DNA of 64,000 nucleotides from Tricholomella constricta (GCA_013368375.1 JAACJP010000025.1:1-64000); one strand, 5' to 3'. Shown: positions 23,700-35,706, counted from the stretch's first letter. The notes: generated by a model not told the origin, from the sequence alone. Made by a program: numbers and translations.

Positions 23700-25290
23700 C
23701 GACTAGTCATAAAGCTGTTCAACTTCGTCGAGAAGCTAATCGTCCGCGCTTTATGAGAGCTTCTACGCGTACAACCGAAAGTGTGGACGCCCGAGCAACA
23801 GAGAGTGACGGAGGCGTGCGTGATCGGAGGCGTCGTCGGACAGCGCGCCCCATTGCCCTCGAGTGCGTACGTCCTCCTTGCGCTCGTTTCATTCCCCCTA
23901 TCCCCACCCGAGAATGCACGATACAATGTCCATCCAGATCGCGATAGGGTTCGAGAACCGTACCCCTCCCTTCGCCTCCCGTCCTTCGAGCACGAACGTC
24001 CCCGAAGCTTGCGCTCGACAGACCAAGCCGATACCCTCCTCCGGCCCGCCCGTCTCCCTGATGCGCGCCTGCTCCCCGGAAGCGGTGCGGGACCTGCATA
24101 CAAAGCTGCTGTGTCTGTGGGAGATGGGGATGTGGAGAGGAGTATGCAGTTAGACCTTCGGGAAGGGGAAGGGGGTCGAAGGCGATTGGATGGTAGAACG
24201 AGCTGCCGTGTTACTGTGTGTAAATGGAGCCGAGAAACAGCGGGTCAGCTTACAGGGTCGTCATAGAAGCAGAGATTCGAGGTGCCGTACCGTTGTTGGG
24301 GCTGTGAGGTCGTCGAAGTTGACAAGAAACATTGAAAACCGGAGGGTGTGTTGCCAGCTATAGCTGCGAACTGAGGCCTGGCAGATGGCAGTCGTCAAGC
24401 AAGGGGACAACAAGGAAAGGGAGATGTGTATGGCTAATTAGAGTTTCTAGGGTGTTCCGAGCTGGCAGGCGCAGGGTGCAGTGGAGCGACCGCCATAGTC
24501 CAGTGCCACGTTAACATCAGATTTCTTTTCCCAGCTCTCACAGCGATCGATTCCCTGTGTTTCAGAGAGCATGGAGATTAGCCTTCCAAATGAATAGCGC
24601 AAGAGTAGAGATGCCTCTGACACTCGCGACGAGGTCACCGGAGCTTTCCGCTTTGCTTTGCAATCATTGTGTCGATAAGAACGTGTCGTTGACTCGTTGT
24701 CAATCTTGTCAGAGCCATGATCTAATGACACTGATTATTGCCATCGCAAACAACGTGTTCAGATGCGCGACCACTTTACCGATTCTTATACGTGCCGCTC
24801 TCACTGGAAGCCCTTTGCACACGATTTGGGCAACAAATAGTCGAAAGAGTCAACCAGTTACGGAGGGCGCCCCAGCTGGACTCGTCCGATACGGGTACAG
24901 CGCTGCGCAAAAGGTATGCCAGACTGAATGGCCGTCATGCGAATGGTAGGCATTGACATCGTTGACAGATTTCAACCGTATCACCCCAACCGCTATTCCA
25001 TATATCACGATGTACTCTACCAGTCATTCCTCCACACAGTCCAGTCTGTCTCCTCATGTTCCCAGCTCTTATGACTTCCTCTATTTTTAGCCCTGAACGT
25101 CGTCTAGAATGACCTCACCTAAAACCATGGACACTGGCATGAGCGGTATGCGACATTCTCTCGGACACCAACAATCAGCCGTCGTCAGCAACCTCGATAT
25201 AGCTTTGTCCGATCTAAGCCCCACTCTACTCACCCTAAAACTCGACTGACAGTGTCGCTGCCTCGCCTCCTCCTCACTCACCACTCTTCC
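23700..25290. other. Unresolved region
   Basis: Candidate coding pieces are a plus frame 23920-24153 (VPEACARQTKPIP, VRDLHTKLLCLWEMG), a minus frame 24731-24447 (KRKAPVTSSRVSEASLLLRY) and a plus frame 24738-24953 (SLEALCTRFGQQIVERVNQL, ALRKRYARLNGRHA). The last looks most like real protein and may be the 3' exon of a small gene, but I cannot name it or place its start. Confidence 0.3.
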
Positions 25291-26479
25291 ATGTCAAGAA
25301 AGGCCTCACTTATCTCTTCCTCATCAGCGTCGTCGTCGAACTCTCCACGATCTTACCATTCACCAAGGTCCGAATTTCCGGCCAGTCATGGTACCCTTCG
25401 CAAAAAAGCAGCGATCCCATACACAACTTCATTTGACGATGCGAAAATTTCCGCTGCCAGGCTCAAAAAGCCATTTGGCCTCGGCTCTCTCCCCGTTCGC
25501 TCGGCCATTCATGCCCACGACGATCGCTCTCACACGCCTCGCCCCTCCCTGGACTCGATCTCCAGCTCAGCCTCCACTCGCAGCTGGTTGGACATGAAGG
25601 AACGCAAGCTCCCACCACCGCCTCTCCATCTCGACGACAGCAACCTCTATCGCCATCGTAAAGGCTACGACGAGCCCTCCATAATCGAAATCATTGCACC
25701 CGGGCCTCCTTACGCCGAGTCGCACATGTCGTCATACAGCGTCAATCTACCCTCCTTAGCATCCCCCACTCCCAGCTCTCCTGAATTCCAGATGCCTTCC
25801 GAGAAGGAGGTGCGGCGGCGGCAGCACGACAAGGTCATGCGCACCCTGGGAGAGCGGATCCCCGCCGATTTCGCCTACCGCGTCCCAAAGATCCCCAACA
25901 TGACCATATTCCCAGAACCGGCGCCCTCCTCGAACGGCAGCAGCCACCCGCAAACGACGACGAAGAAACTCGTGCGCCAGGCTAGTCTGACTCTGACTTT
26001 CATGACTGCAAACCTCCTCCCCTCCAGCCACAGCGGCGCGCGTAGCAAGCCCCAGGACCTTTTAGCACACTCCTCAACTCCGCCGCAGGCTCCAATCGCG
26101 CCCATTCCGCTCATCTTCCCCCGTCCCCGCCGGCGCCCCCCATCCGAGGTGTCGACAACAACGCCCACGCCCACACGCGATACATACCGCTCCTCCACGC
26201 TTCCACGTCCAGAATCCCTCTATTCCGCTATAGCATTCGCCACCGACGTCGACAAAACGCCTACCCTACAGTCCACTTTCGCCCTCGCACCAACCCCCAA
26301 CGACGACACCCTCTCCCCTCCCACCCTCGCCGGCACCGCACTCAAAGAGGCGCAGGCGGAGGCGGAGCGCGCCGCCAGACGTGCCCGCCGCGCGAGTCTC
26401 TCCACTGCGACGGTCCGCGACGCCTACCGCGATCGCGATCGCGATTGCGATATCGATGTCGCTTCCTCTTCAAATCATC

Positions 26480-26510
<31 letters not shown>

Positions 26511-27146
26511 CGGACCACACCGCGCTGACCCTCCCGGCCCCGAGGCTCGGCTCAACCGCCGCCGCGCCCGCCTGGGCCGAGAGTCGCAGCTGCTCTCCCC
26601 AGTTGTATTCGCGGAACGCGCGTCGCTCGTGTTTCCGCCCCCATGCACGGGCTCCGGGTCTCCGTCGGCGGAGCCGAAGATGTGGGGGAAGGGGGTTACG
26701 TCCCATTCGACGAGGATCAGGATGAGGATGATGATGACGATGACGATCAGTATGAGGATAAGGACGAGGATGAGGATAAGGACGAGGATGAGGGCGTAGA
26801 TGGGGATGGGGATGACGATGACGATGCCGACATGGGTGGTTCCCGGACGCCCTCCCAGCGCCAACGTAGGATGTACAGTCACGGGCTCAAGTCCCAGTCG
26901 CACCCAAATCTGCACCTACGGGTACCGGTACCGCCACACCCGCGCCCGGACACGCCCTTCCAGGCTTACCAACCGCCACACGGGGTTGGGGCGGGGTATC
27001 TGGCGCCGCGGAGTCGGGGACGCCGGGGTGGGCGTGGGGGCGGGAAGGATGTGGTGCGGCGGAAGGAGAAGAGGCAGGGGTGGAGTGGGGAATGGAACCA
27101 GGGGGATATGCAGGACGTCATTGCGAAGCTGAGGAATTTGAAGTAG
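25291..27146 (+). CDS. Low-complexity Ser/Pro-rich protein with acidic tract; frame change near 26.65 kb
   Basis: From ATG at 25291 (MSRKASLISSSSASSS) one frame runs ~500 codons, rich in Ser, Pro and Arg, with DFAYRVPKIPNMTIFPEP, an Ala/Arg helix (AQAEAERAARRARRASLSTA) and a five-fold Pro-Met run encoded by CCCATG repeats at ~26480. The 3' part is open in another frame (26643-27146): GGYVPFDEDQDED, a long Asp/Glu tract, an Arg/Gly segment and the C-terminus GEWNQGDMQDVIAKLRNLK. The acidic tract and that C-terminus look like the natural end. The switch near 26600-26720 could be an unrecognised intron (for example GTATTC at ~26611 to GACGAG at ~26720, which restores frame) or a frameshift. The family is unknown; a nuclear or regulatory role would be a guess. 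Confidence 0.6.
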
Positions 27147-27859
27147 GGACGGCGGTGGCAGGGATATTGATGGGATGCAGCCGCAGGTTGGTTGGTTGGT
27201 CTTTTTGTTGACTCACTTCTTCACCCCCCCCGCTTGCCCCTCGGAGCATTGCGCTTTTTCTTACGCTGCCCCACTCACACTTGTCCACTCATATACCCTC
27301 TCTCTCTCACCCAGGCTCGTGCGCTCGGATCTAGATACCCAACTATTTATATAATGATAGTGTTCCGTCATATAATTTGTATCTGCTGTTTGTTTTACTA
27401 TATATCGCACTTGATGTGCTTTACGGTTATTATATTCTCATAGAAGCAGAGCTCGCAAGGAAGAAATCCGCATCACACTAGTACTGCGCAAAACGGTCAT
27501 CGATTCTATTCATTTCAGATCTCATGATCATCCCAGCTCCCGAGGTATTTCCTCCCCCTGCTGGTACGAACATCAGCACATTATCCAGACAACGCCGGAC
27601 CTAGCCTGTAGCAAGTCCTAATTGCCCTGGTACTCGCGCAGAGGGAGAGCGCGCGCGAACTTCACTGGTCTAATTTCGATACCTGATCTCAGGCTGTTAG
27701 GTGAGGGCTTCGTCAAACCAAACGCCCGAATTGCTTACCTCTCAGCGATCCTCTTCACCACACTGGGCTCCGGAACTTGCTTTATTTTGTTTTCAATGTG
27801 GTAGCTGGGGCCCTGGAACTTGGACTTGGTTGCGCAATATCAGTGCTCTTGAGCTTGCA
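27147..27859. other. Intergenic, no gene recognised
   Basis: AT-rich 3' flank of the preceding gene (27330-27440) followed by sequence without a convincing reading frame. Confidence 0.4.
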
Positions 27860-28190
27860 CTGGCGCGCTCTGATCTTCGTAAGATTATGCAGTCGTCTTC
27901 GAGAGGGGCGGGATCGTCTTCATCGGCTGGTGTGCTTGCGCTCGCAGCAGGGAGGACGGACTATCTCCAGGACATCGGGTCCTGGTGTACGTGCTCCACA
28001 CATACATCAGCTCAACTTGGGCGCCCAAGGCGTGATATACAGCTCCCATTCCCTTCAGCATGAGATAATGCTCCAGGAATACGAGGAAATGTAGACGTGC
28101 AGAAAGTCAGGAGATAGCGAGGTGCGCGATGATGCTCACCCCATGATCGCCTATATGCAGCCTGACTATTTTCCGGTGTTCCTGGACCTG
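27840..28190 (-). repeat. Copy C of the unknown dispersed fragment family
   Basis: On the minus strand it begins with a TATA-like GCATATAGGCGATCATGGGG, matching the TATA region at 14248-14268, then carries PDVLEIVRP and, after a frame shift, PLEDDCIILRRSERA. It directly follows the broken kinase fragment in the same direction. The frame is broken at the same place as in copy A. Confidence 0.6.
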
Positions 28191-28580
28191 CTCGCGGAGG
28201 GGCGTGAGCTCCTGGACCTTGGAACGCAGGAAGAATCTTGTCGTGCTCGGAATCGATCTAGACTAGGAGTCGAGTGGGAAGAGGAGGTCCGATCTGTGTG
28301 CTGACACGAAGGGCCGGGACTGCATCCCCGTTGTCTGCAGTGCGGACCCATGTGATGAGCGCATCGATTGAGGATCGCCTGCGCTGTCCAATCGTTACTA
28401 GCATCGAACTCGTAATCAATCGCCCGTGTGTCGTCGTTGGCTGCCGCCGTCAGAAGACGCAGCAGGTGCACGCGGAATAGATCCGGGAGGGCATCGGTTA
28501 TGCTCATCGTGTGCAACGGCGAGCAGAAGTAGGTCGTCGTCGTCCGAGTCGTCCAACACACGTGGGACTGACCTAATCCG
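28190..28580 (-). pseudogene. Truncated inverted copy of the histidine kinase 5' end
   Basis: The minus strand starts [20 protein letters not shown], against [20 protein letters not shown] in the kinase at 16167. The match covers kinase exon 1, intron 1 remains and the start of exon 2 ([14 protein letters not shown]), and stops at about 28190. A deletion changes exon 1 after WTAQAILN, and about 100 bp of exon 2 (the Pro-rich part) is missing. No HAMP, kinase or receiver sequence is present, so this is a dead fragment. The similarity extends ~100 bp upstream of the ATG. Confidence 0.85.
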
Positions 28581-28661
28581 GATCGACGTTAATAAATTGA
28601 GAAACAACGTACTAAACACGACCGCCGCAGTGCGCATCTCACATTTCGCCGCTCACAAAAC

Positions 28662-29717
28662 ATGACAAGAAGATCGGAAACCAAAGCCCAAATGAGCTCT
28701 GGCATTGGCCTCAAGGGGCCAGCACCAGCGGCTCAAAGAACAACTACACCGAGTGAAATCGTATACATACGAGTGCATCGGAGTCTCGTCAATGTCCCGA
28801 CTCACCCCACCAACGCGTATCCCGCCACCGTAGACCCGCCTTGTTCCACCTCACAACCTCCAGGTCATTTATACCTGATTTACGGCCCAATAGACGATAT
28901 CACGCGATACGCTGGTGCCACGGCCGATTGGATCATCTTGAAGATCGCCCATCTCATCTGCGACCCTTCCGGTGCAGGTCAAGTTTACACCCATAGAACC
29001 GGCACGCCGTCATACTGGTGCGACAAAGACAGAGACGATGCTGGTTGGTCGCAAGTCAACCCGGGCGACTCACTAGTCCCAGGGATCTACGAATACGTAA
29101 CGACGACCGGGCCTATAACGCTCTCCAAAAGCAGCCAACGCGGGATCAAGTCAGTGACCTCCAAGGACACCGAACCCACCTCAGACAATTTCCGCCGGAA
29201 GCTCAACTGCGTGACGGTGTATGTGTGGTGAGCGGCGCTTCAGCTTCGCTTATCGCATGCCACCTCATCCCAAAGCGCATGGGCACGGATGGTGCGAAAG
29301 ACGTGGTGGCGAGATTCGTAGGCGCGAAGGCAGCCCTTGACGTCCACAGGTTCCACCCAGACATCGGGGTCCTTCTCTTCAGCCCCTTGTCTTTTCTGGC
29401 GATTAGATATAACATGGGTTCCTACCATGTCGTGGTGAGTATCAGTATTCCCCCCCCCCATGAGGATTCTAGCATTCTATCACCCAACACGGCTACGTGC
29501 TCTACAGGGTCAGACATACACCCTTCATAACTTCGATCCCGACTTTCCCGATCTCCCTTTCATCGGCGTGAGTTTCCCCAGTGTTCATATCCCAACTCTC
29601 CTTCACATGTATCGTGCGACGCTTTCCGTACACAGTGGAAGCGCCCATCTACCTCCCAAGAGCGTATTCGATTGGCACTATCTGCAGTGCGTCGCGCGCA
29701 GATTCGGTGCTGAGTAG
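28662..29717 (+). CDS. HNH-endonuclease-like protein (HNH_2 type), probably prematurely stopped
   Basis: Exons 28662-29149, 29185-29434 and 29508-29717 give 315 codons. The N-terminal half has no known domain (GHLYLIYGPIDDITRYAG). The second exon holds CVVSGASASLIACHLIPKRM, the CxxxG...CHLIP pattern of fungal HNH_2 proteins, and the third holds FDWHYLQCVARRFG, which commonly ends the domain. The first intron would be only 35 nt; if it is not spliced there is a frameshift at ~29200 instead. After the TAG at 29715 the same frame stays open for 45 more codons with an acidic tail (DDDSDEEFEDDDEEEEPPYP), to 29855, so the TAG may be a recent nonsense change. Such proteins are abundant and mostly uncharacterised in agaricomycetes. 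Confidence 0.65.
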
Positions 29718-30170
29718 TACACGAGCCTCCCGGACTTCGTCCATCCCTTTATATCAGTCGATGACGACTCGGACGAGGAATTTGAAGACGATGACGAGGA
29801 GGAGGAGCCGCCGTATCCCTCGTATCGCATCGACCGATGGATGGGAAAGCTGTGAGAAAGAGAGCAAGAGCAAGAACGTCGTAGACAGATTGCGCAGTGG
29901 TCTTCTGGGTTCACACCCAATGATCGTGGATGAGGGTGCATTCAGAGACTCCATTATACTTATCAAACATACTTTGATGTTTCTCGCTTTAAGCCTGAAC
30001 TGTCACCAAATCGATGGATTCCTTGCAATTCTCCCACAAAAATCGATTGCCCTCATCGCCACCTCGTCTCCCCCTCTCGCTGGACCAACAGAAACAACAC
30101 CCGCTATTCGTCTCCTTGAACTGTTAATGTTCTTTCAAGAAATATCAGTGCTGTCGACCTTGCACTGGCC

Positions 30171-30670
30171 TCAGTTGCTAATTTCCTCCCCGCATCCGCC
30201 TTGACCGACAACACGCTCTGATCTCCATAAGATCATATCATCTTCCAAAGCGGCGGGACCGCCATTTAAATCACCAGATGGCGTGTATACGCTCGTGGTC
30301 TCCGGGAGAGGACAGAAACTCTCCAGGACCCGGTCGGGCTTACAATGTATGCTCACTCCGAACATACATACATCTGACAGCTTAAGCTTAGCGCTCATCC
30401 GCTTCGACGTGTCAGCATCACATCATCTGCGAACGAGGATCCGTTAGCGCAGGTCATGCCCATGCTGTGGAGCATTCAGAGAGGCCCAGGGCAAGAGGTC
30501 TAAAGAGGGGAGCGAGCTCTCAGGACGAGTCGAACGTCTCGCGAAGAAAAGCAGACATAGAAATTGAGAAACCGGAAAGAGTGGACTTCAAGACTGCGGT
30601 GCGTTGGTCTGGTTGGACTTGGGAAGTTGTGTGTCGTTTGGGAGAGCTCAACCGGGTTGAGCGCTGAGCG
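30171..30670. repeat. Copy B of the unknown dispersed fragment family
   Basis: On minus (30398-30171): KLKLSDVCMFGVSIHCKPDR, VLESFCPLPE, then EDDMILWRSERV with the frame intact, unlike copies A and C. On plus from 30390: PLRRVSITSSANEDPLAQVM, corresponding to the minus-strand part of copy A. The divergent arrangement of the two parts is the same as at 14 kb, but ~270 bp between them are missing here. Confidence 0.6.
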
Positions 30671-30839
30671 CTGAGGAACCAGACTGGAATCCAGACCGTG
30701 CGAGAGGTATCAGCCGCCGTGGTCGTTCGCTAGTTAAAGCGGTATGAAACGCTCTGTCGATGATTACGATTGTCCTAGAGTCTAGCTCGAATATCCTATG
30801 CTTTCCGCAATGGAAGGTCGGTGGGACGGTTTCATGAAA

Positions 30840-32100
30840 CGTGGTCCCAGAACAAAGCGCGCGATTGAACCAAGGGGACTCGTCTGAGACATTCTTTTGC
30901 AAGAAGTGCGGCTCCAGTGTAGCGGAGATTCGCAACCCGAGAAGATTAGGATGTCAGATTCGGGACGTCCATGAAGACGACCATCATTTCCCAGCATCAT
31001 GCAAGATCGTCATGGAGCATGCAAAAGGCACCGAAATTCAGTTCACGGCGAGAGTATACAAAGGAGAGGCATAGAGTGCGGGCAGCGGGAAGGGGGTGGT
31101 ACAAGGTGGGTTTGAGAAATGTTCGTCATCAGTGTTAGATTTACTCCAGGAATATTTGTTGCAGTAGGCATAAGAAGTCGAAGTTTCCAGACCGCGGCAC
31201 AAAAGGCGAGGAGGCCAAGGTTACCATAGATAAAGACCTGCGCCTGCGATTCCGCGTTGACGCCACCCACAAGGGTCCGCCGGCATTTCCAGAGAAGCAG
31301 CGTGGCGTGGCGAGGCGACTGATGGCATGACGTATGCGCCTGGTAACTGTTAGCATGAGACCGTGACTGCAAAGGGGATTCAGACGTCAGGCTGATCTGG
31401 GAGCCTGTAGCTTGTGGTCGTGGTCGGTGAGATGTCTTTTGACCTAAGTTTCGTCTTCGGGCCGTGGTCTTAGTCGAAGAGAATCGTAAAGAGCTGACCA
31501 GCAAAATAAAATCGGAGAATGGCGTGCAAAGAAAAGAAAAAAAACTTACTTCGTCTCCGACTTTCGACGACCCAATTGCAGCTCCGCATCTGACTTTCCA
31601 ATGACATTGAACAATACGCAAGTCGAGCTCCTTCCTCAGACAAAGAGGTCGAATATGACTAGAGCCCTCACTTATTGTAGGACGCCAGTATTCCTACGAA
31701 CCGGTCAGAAAAATCATGCATATGCGTGAGACATTTTAACTCACCATCCATCCAACTCAGTTCTCTCTCGCCCACCACATGAGCTCCCACAGAGGTTTCG
31801 GGTTGTTAGGGGCGGTGTACCGGTTAATACTGTGGATCCTCGCACGACATTGTACCTCATGTTCGAGCGATAGTTGTAGTGAGGGTAATAAATGACCCGC
31901 TTCGGTTCGGCGGGTGATTATGTAAGGATTTCCAAGGCGTGCGAATTGATGGAACAAACGGCAGCGCGCCTAGTAACTTGAGCGCGACGTCAACGACTTC
32001 AACGACGTTGCTGGCGGAATGACCTCGCCTCTCTCCCGACCTTTTCGATGGAAATCTCAAGTTGACCGAGATACGATTTAGCGGACCATCAAAGTTGCAT
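30840..32100. repeat. Segmental duplication, copy 1, left part
   Basis: Matches 45510-46700 in the same order and orientation. Shared landmarks are GAAGTGCGGCTCCAG (30904/45518), GGGACGTCCA (30961/45578), AGTATACAAAGGAGAG (31053/45666) and CAACGAACCGGTCAGAAAAA-like DNA (31700/46318). A plus frame with FFCKKCGSSV is present; a CxxCG pair like this occurs in several zinc folds, but the rest does not let me assign one. Confidence 0.75.
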
Positions 32101-32710
32101 CAAAAAGGTCATTCCAGGTGGGCCTCCGCGACTGGCAGCTCGATCTCATGAGCCGGATCCTCGGTAACAAATATGTGCTCATCAGCACCGCAAACGGGGA
32201 TGAGAAGTCCGCGAAATCTGCCGCGCATTTGGTTGTACTGCTTGAAATGCACCAACGGCTAATCATCCACCCTTGTCGCGTCGAGCTCTCCCGGTGTACA
32301 TTGTGATCACACCGAAGAAAGGATGAGCAACCAATATTGTGCGTCGAATTTTTTCTACCTTGCGACTTGCTTACCCATGCTCATCTTTGGTGTTCCAAGC
32401 TTTCGAGATCAATAAATCCGATGTTCGAGCTATTGTAATTCCAGTGAGCTTTTACGCAGGCATGGAAATCGGGCCGCTCGCTTTGGAAGGGGATTTCATC
32501 GGGCGAATGGGCTCTGGCTTTCGTCGATCTACAACAGCTGGAGGCAAAGGATTGTGTGATATGTTTGCTTGTAGCCGCTGTCCCATGAGTATCTCCGTCT
32601 TCGGTCTCTCTGCCACGATGGAACCAACTTCTTCCGCCTTCGACAATCTGCGATACGATGGGGTTCATTCTCAGGTATCCTTATTACCTCCAGCGCATCG
32701 ATGAGCGCCA
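32100..32710 (+). pseudogene. Remnant of a RecQ-like DEAD helicase, copy 1
   Basis: The plus strand reads DWQLDLMSRILGNKYVLIST then ANGDEKS where a helicase has a TGxGKS Walker A, and further on SVFGLSATMEP, resembling motif III (SAT). Frames change between the pieces, the Walker A is degenerate and no DEAH/DEAD box is visible. The piece corresponds to 46715-47270. The fold assignment rests on these short motifs. Confidence 0.5.
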
Positions 32711-34434
32711 CAACTTCATATCAACCTCCAAACCCTCAGCGCCCACCGAGGGGTCGTCGTCCATCAGGGGAAGGCCTGCTGAATCTTCAGAAACATTTAT
32801 GCAAGGTGAGCAGTGATCACTTTCCCATCCTTTTCATTGTCTAACGTATGGTTCGTACGGCACACGTTTCTTCCAAGGTGACCTCTACGTCAACTGCAAA
32901 GAAGACCTGATGCACGTCTCCGAGGAACTACTGGATGACGTCTGCCTATCAGAGACTAGGGTGGTTTGCCGATCTCAAAGGTGATTCGCCATTATTGCTT
33001 GTACGCATCTAGAATGTGATTTTCAATTCTCCCTTTGGATAGTTGTCTGAGCTCGAGTCATCCATATTCCATACACGATCGGCGCGATGTAAGCCTTCCT
33101 CTTCCTCTTCCTCAGTCCATGTCTTGGTATTGAACCACAGCGCTCTCGATACACAGTACGTACCCGACTATCACTATATGGCCTTTCTCATGATTTCGCC
33201 ATCTCGGGATGCAATGAAGGTGTCAGGGCGGGCATCAATGTATGCCGTGGAGGGAACTTGGGCGATTTTCGGCGTCGGATTCAGGAAATGGTGAAGAATA
33301 GTGCGTATAATCCTCTCTCCTCTGTCGCATTGGCTGACATGCTATGTTTTACAGTCGGAACTACTAGAAAGCCACCAAACACTGTATATAGAAAGAGAAA
33401 GTCACCGGCGCTGAAGAAACATGAATACCACTTGTACAGTACGTATTCCCGTCCTCATCAACCGCTTATTATGAAATGCCTTTTGATCCAGAGTCTCACG
33501 CTCTCAGCGCGTGGTCCTTACTGCAGATTATTGTACCCGTCCGTAAGTGCGTGTGTGACTATAGAATCTGCAGCATTGTTGACCCCTGTTATAAGGACTG
33601 TCATCGCCTCCTGCGAATAAGCCTCGAAGTTCTATTTTTGCATCTGATGGATCCGAGTGGTATCGCTAGTAGTGGCAGGGGCCTGTTCACTCATCGTCGA
33701 TCTTGGGGCACTATGATAAATCTAATGTTGTGAACACGGTGATTCTCGGAACTCACTTGCGCAGCTTTTCCGTGCGATGCTCTGATCGGCCTCAGTTTAT
33801 TCCTTTTCTGTGCAAGGCAGCATATCCGCGTGTATCACTGTGGATTACTCTTCAGGACCCGCAAGGTCCTTGTGCGTGTCGCCACTGACACACTTCCTCA
33901 ACTGTTCAAGGATGGACTGCGGGACTCATGCGTGCCATCTCCGCAGTAAGGTTTATGCAATCTTCAACGTATACTGCACATCGTCTCACTTACCGTTTGA
34001 GGAGGACAATCTATCATGCCTGCGATGGCTTCGCGCTTCAGATTCTGAGGTGATATCTGTTCTATTATTGCCACTGCACTCAGAATGATGTCGAGTCATT
34101 TATACTCGCCCACTTTTCGATGGGGTGTATGATACTTTCCGAAATTGAACCAAAATTTACAGGGATTGGCACTGAAGATGCCACGATTTGAAAGGATCTT
34201 GCATGATCGATTGGATCTCTCTACGGCTACCTGCCTACTCGTAGTGTTCTCGCTCATCGAGTTCTCAAATCTACTGCTGTGGAACTGATATCTTTCTTTG
34301 TCTCCCAAGGTGGATCCTGTGCTCCGGCATCATGGATCTTCCATCAGCTTTATATCTTCTGCACGGCAGCGCATATATATATATACTGGTTCTGCATATA
34401 CATACTGGTTCTATCTTTGAATCATCTCACAAGC
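32711..34434. other. Unresolved region between helicase remnant and membrane protein gene
   Basis: Plus-strand fragments look protein-like, for example GDLYVNCKEDLMHVSEELLD (~32878), VPDYHYMAFLMISPS (~33160) and a Cys-rich stretch CVCDYRICSIVDPCYKDCH (~33550). They could be further remnants of the helicase or of another gene. No complete model was found. Confidence 0.3.
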
Positions 34435-35706
34435 ATGGAACCGTCGCAGCGCTCGGATTTAATTTTATGGGGAAATGCCCTCCTACTAAACGTCATTTTT
34501 CACATCCCTCAGACTTTGTTCTATGGTTTGTGATCTCATATTTGCAATTTATAAAGGACTGATTTACCGATCTAGGAATGCTTGTGGTTCTGTTTACAAT
34601 TTCAACGTCCATATTCAAGTACATTTTGGTGGATCTCCTGCCTGCTTGACACTGATTGGTATTTTATAGAAAATGTGCTATCAAGTCGCGTCCCACATGG
34701 ATTGCTTTTTGCGCGACGGTCATCACCTTCATTGCTGCGAGCGCATATTGGGTGGTGTTTACCCTTTACTCTTTGGCCCAAATCCGCGAAGCAACCCACC
34801 TGCCCTCGACGTTGACAACAAAACGAGCTTGCATTATAATTTACACGTTGTCTGAACAGTGTCTGGTATGTCATTTATCTTATCGTATCCTCTGTTTGTC
34901 GATTTACGCCTTCCTTCTTAGACGATTATCGGTGATGGCATAGTCATCTGGCGGGCCTGCACACTGTACAAAGAGAAGATATGGGTTATGATTATGTTCC
35001 TTTTACTGCTGTTTTGTACCGGTGGTGCGTTGTTTTCAAGCAACCTGACTCATCACTCATCTCATATTTTATCCGCTAGTTTCAATGGGCGTCGAACTGT
35101 TTCTCAAATTCTGCGACTCCAACAACACCTCTCACTGGTCCGCGGTCTATAAAGTGTGGCTAGCCCTGTCCTTAACCACCAATTTGATTGGTACATCGAT
35201 GGTTGGTCATAGGCTATGGTAACGCAAGATTGTCAATCCTATAATTCTTCGTTGACGGCCGGCCATCTAGGTCGTATCGGAAATCAATCAATGTCTTGCA
35301 GTTAAGCGGCCGACGACGATCTCCAGCAGAAAAGGTTATGATTCTTCTCACAGAATCCGGTGCGATACTCTGCGCAATTCAGGTGTGTCCCATGTTGTGG
35401 TTTGCCTTCTTCTCAACTCAATGCCTACTATTTATGCGGCAGCTGGTTCAGCTGGTCCTTATCCAGTATATGAACGACATTTCAACCATCAATCCGACAG
35501 TAATCTGTATGCAACTCTTTAGTGGTATCCTCTGGTCATTCATGGCAAGTGCCAGATCATTTCGTGTCCATCTATGGCATCTAAAGCTGCTCTAGGCGAT
35601 ATATCCCACAGCTGTCGTCATTTTCGTCAACCAACAACGCACAATAGTTGAAGCATTCCCAGAATTTAGTGCTGCCATTTCATCCAGAGGGATCAACCAG
35701 CCATGA
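34435..35706 (+). CDS. Seven-helix integral membrane protein of the basidiomycete orphan family
   Basis: Eight exons (34435-34525, 34576-34618, 34670-34865, 34922-35021, 35080-35218, 35271-35382, 35443-35544, 35596-35706) give 297 residues with about seven hydrophobic segments. Family landmarks are GDGIVIWRACTLYKEKIWVM after helix 3, LSLTTNLIGTSMVGHRLW, PAEKVMILLTESGAILCAIQ, and AIYPTAVVIFVNQQRT in the last helix. These match the very large, mostly uncharacterised seven-TM family of agaricomycetes. The last intron (35545-35595) uses a GC donor (GCAAGT) with a normal AG acceptor. The first intron's acceptor side is short but keeps frame. It is the only intact gene within the first copy of the duplicated segment. 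Confidence 0.8.

Noticed and set aside
31890..31935. tRNA-like stretch with GGTTCGGCGGG
   Set aside because: No cloverleaf could be drawn; the same sequence is repeated near 46490 as part of the segmental duplication.
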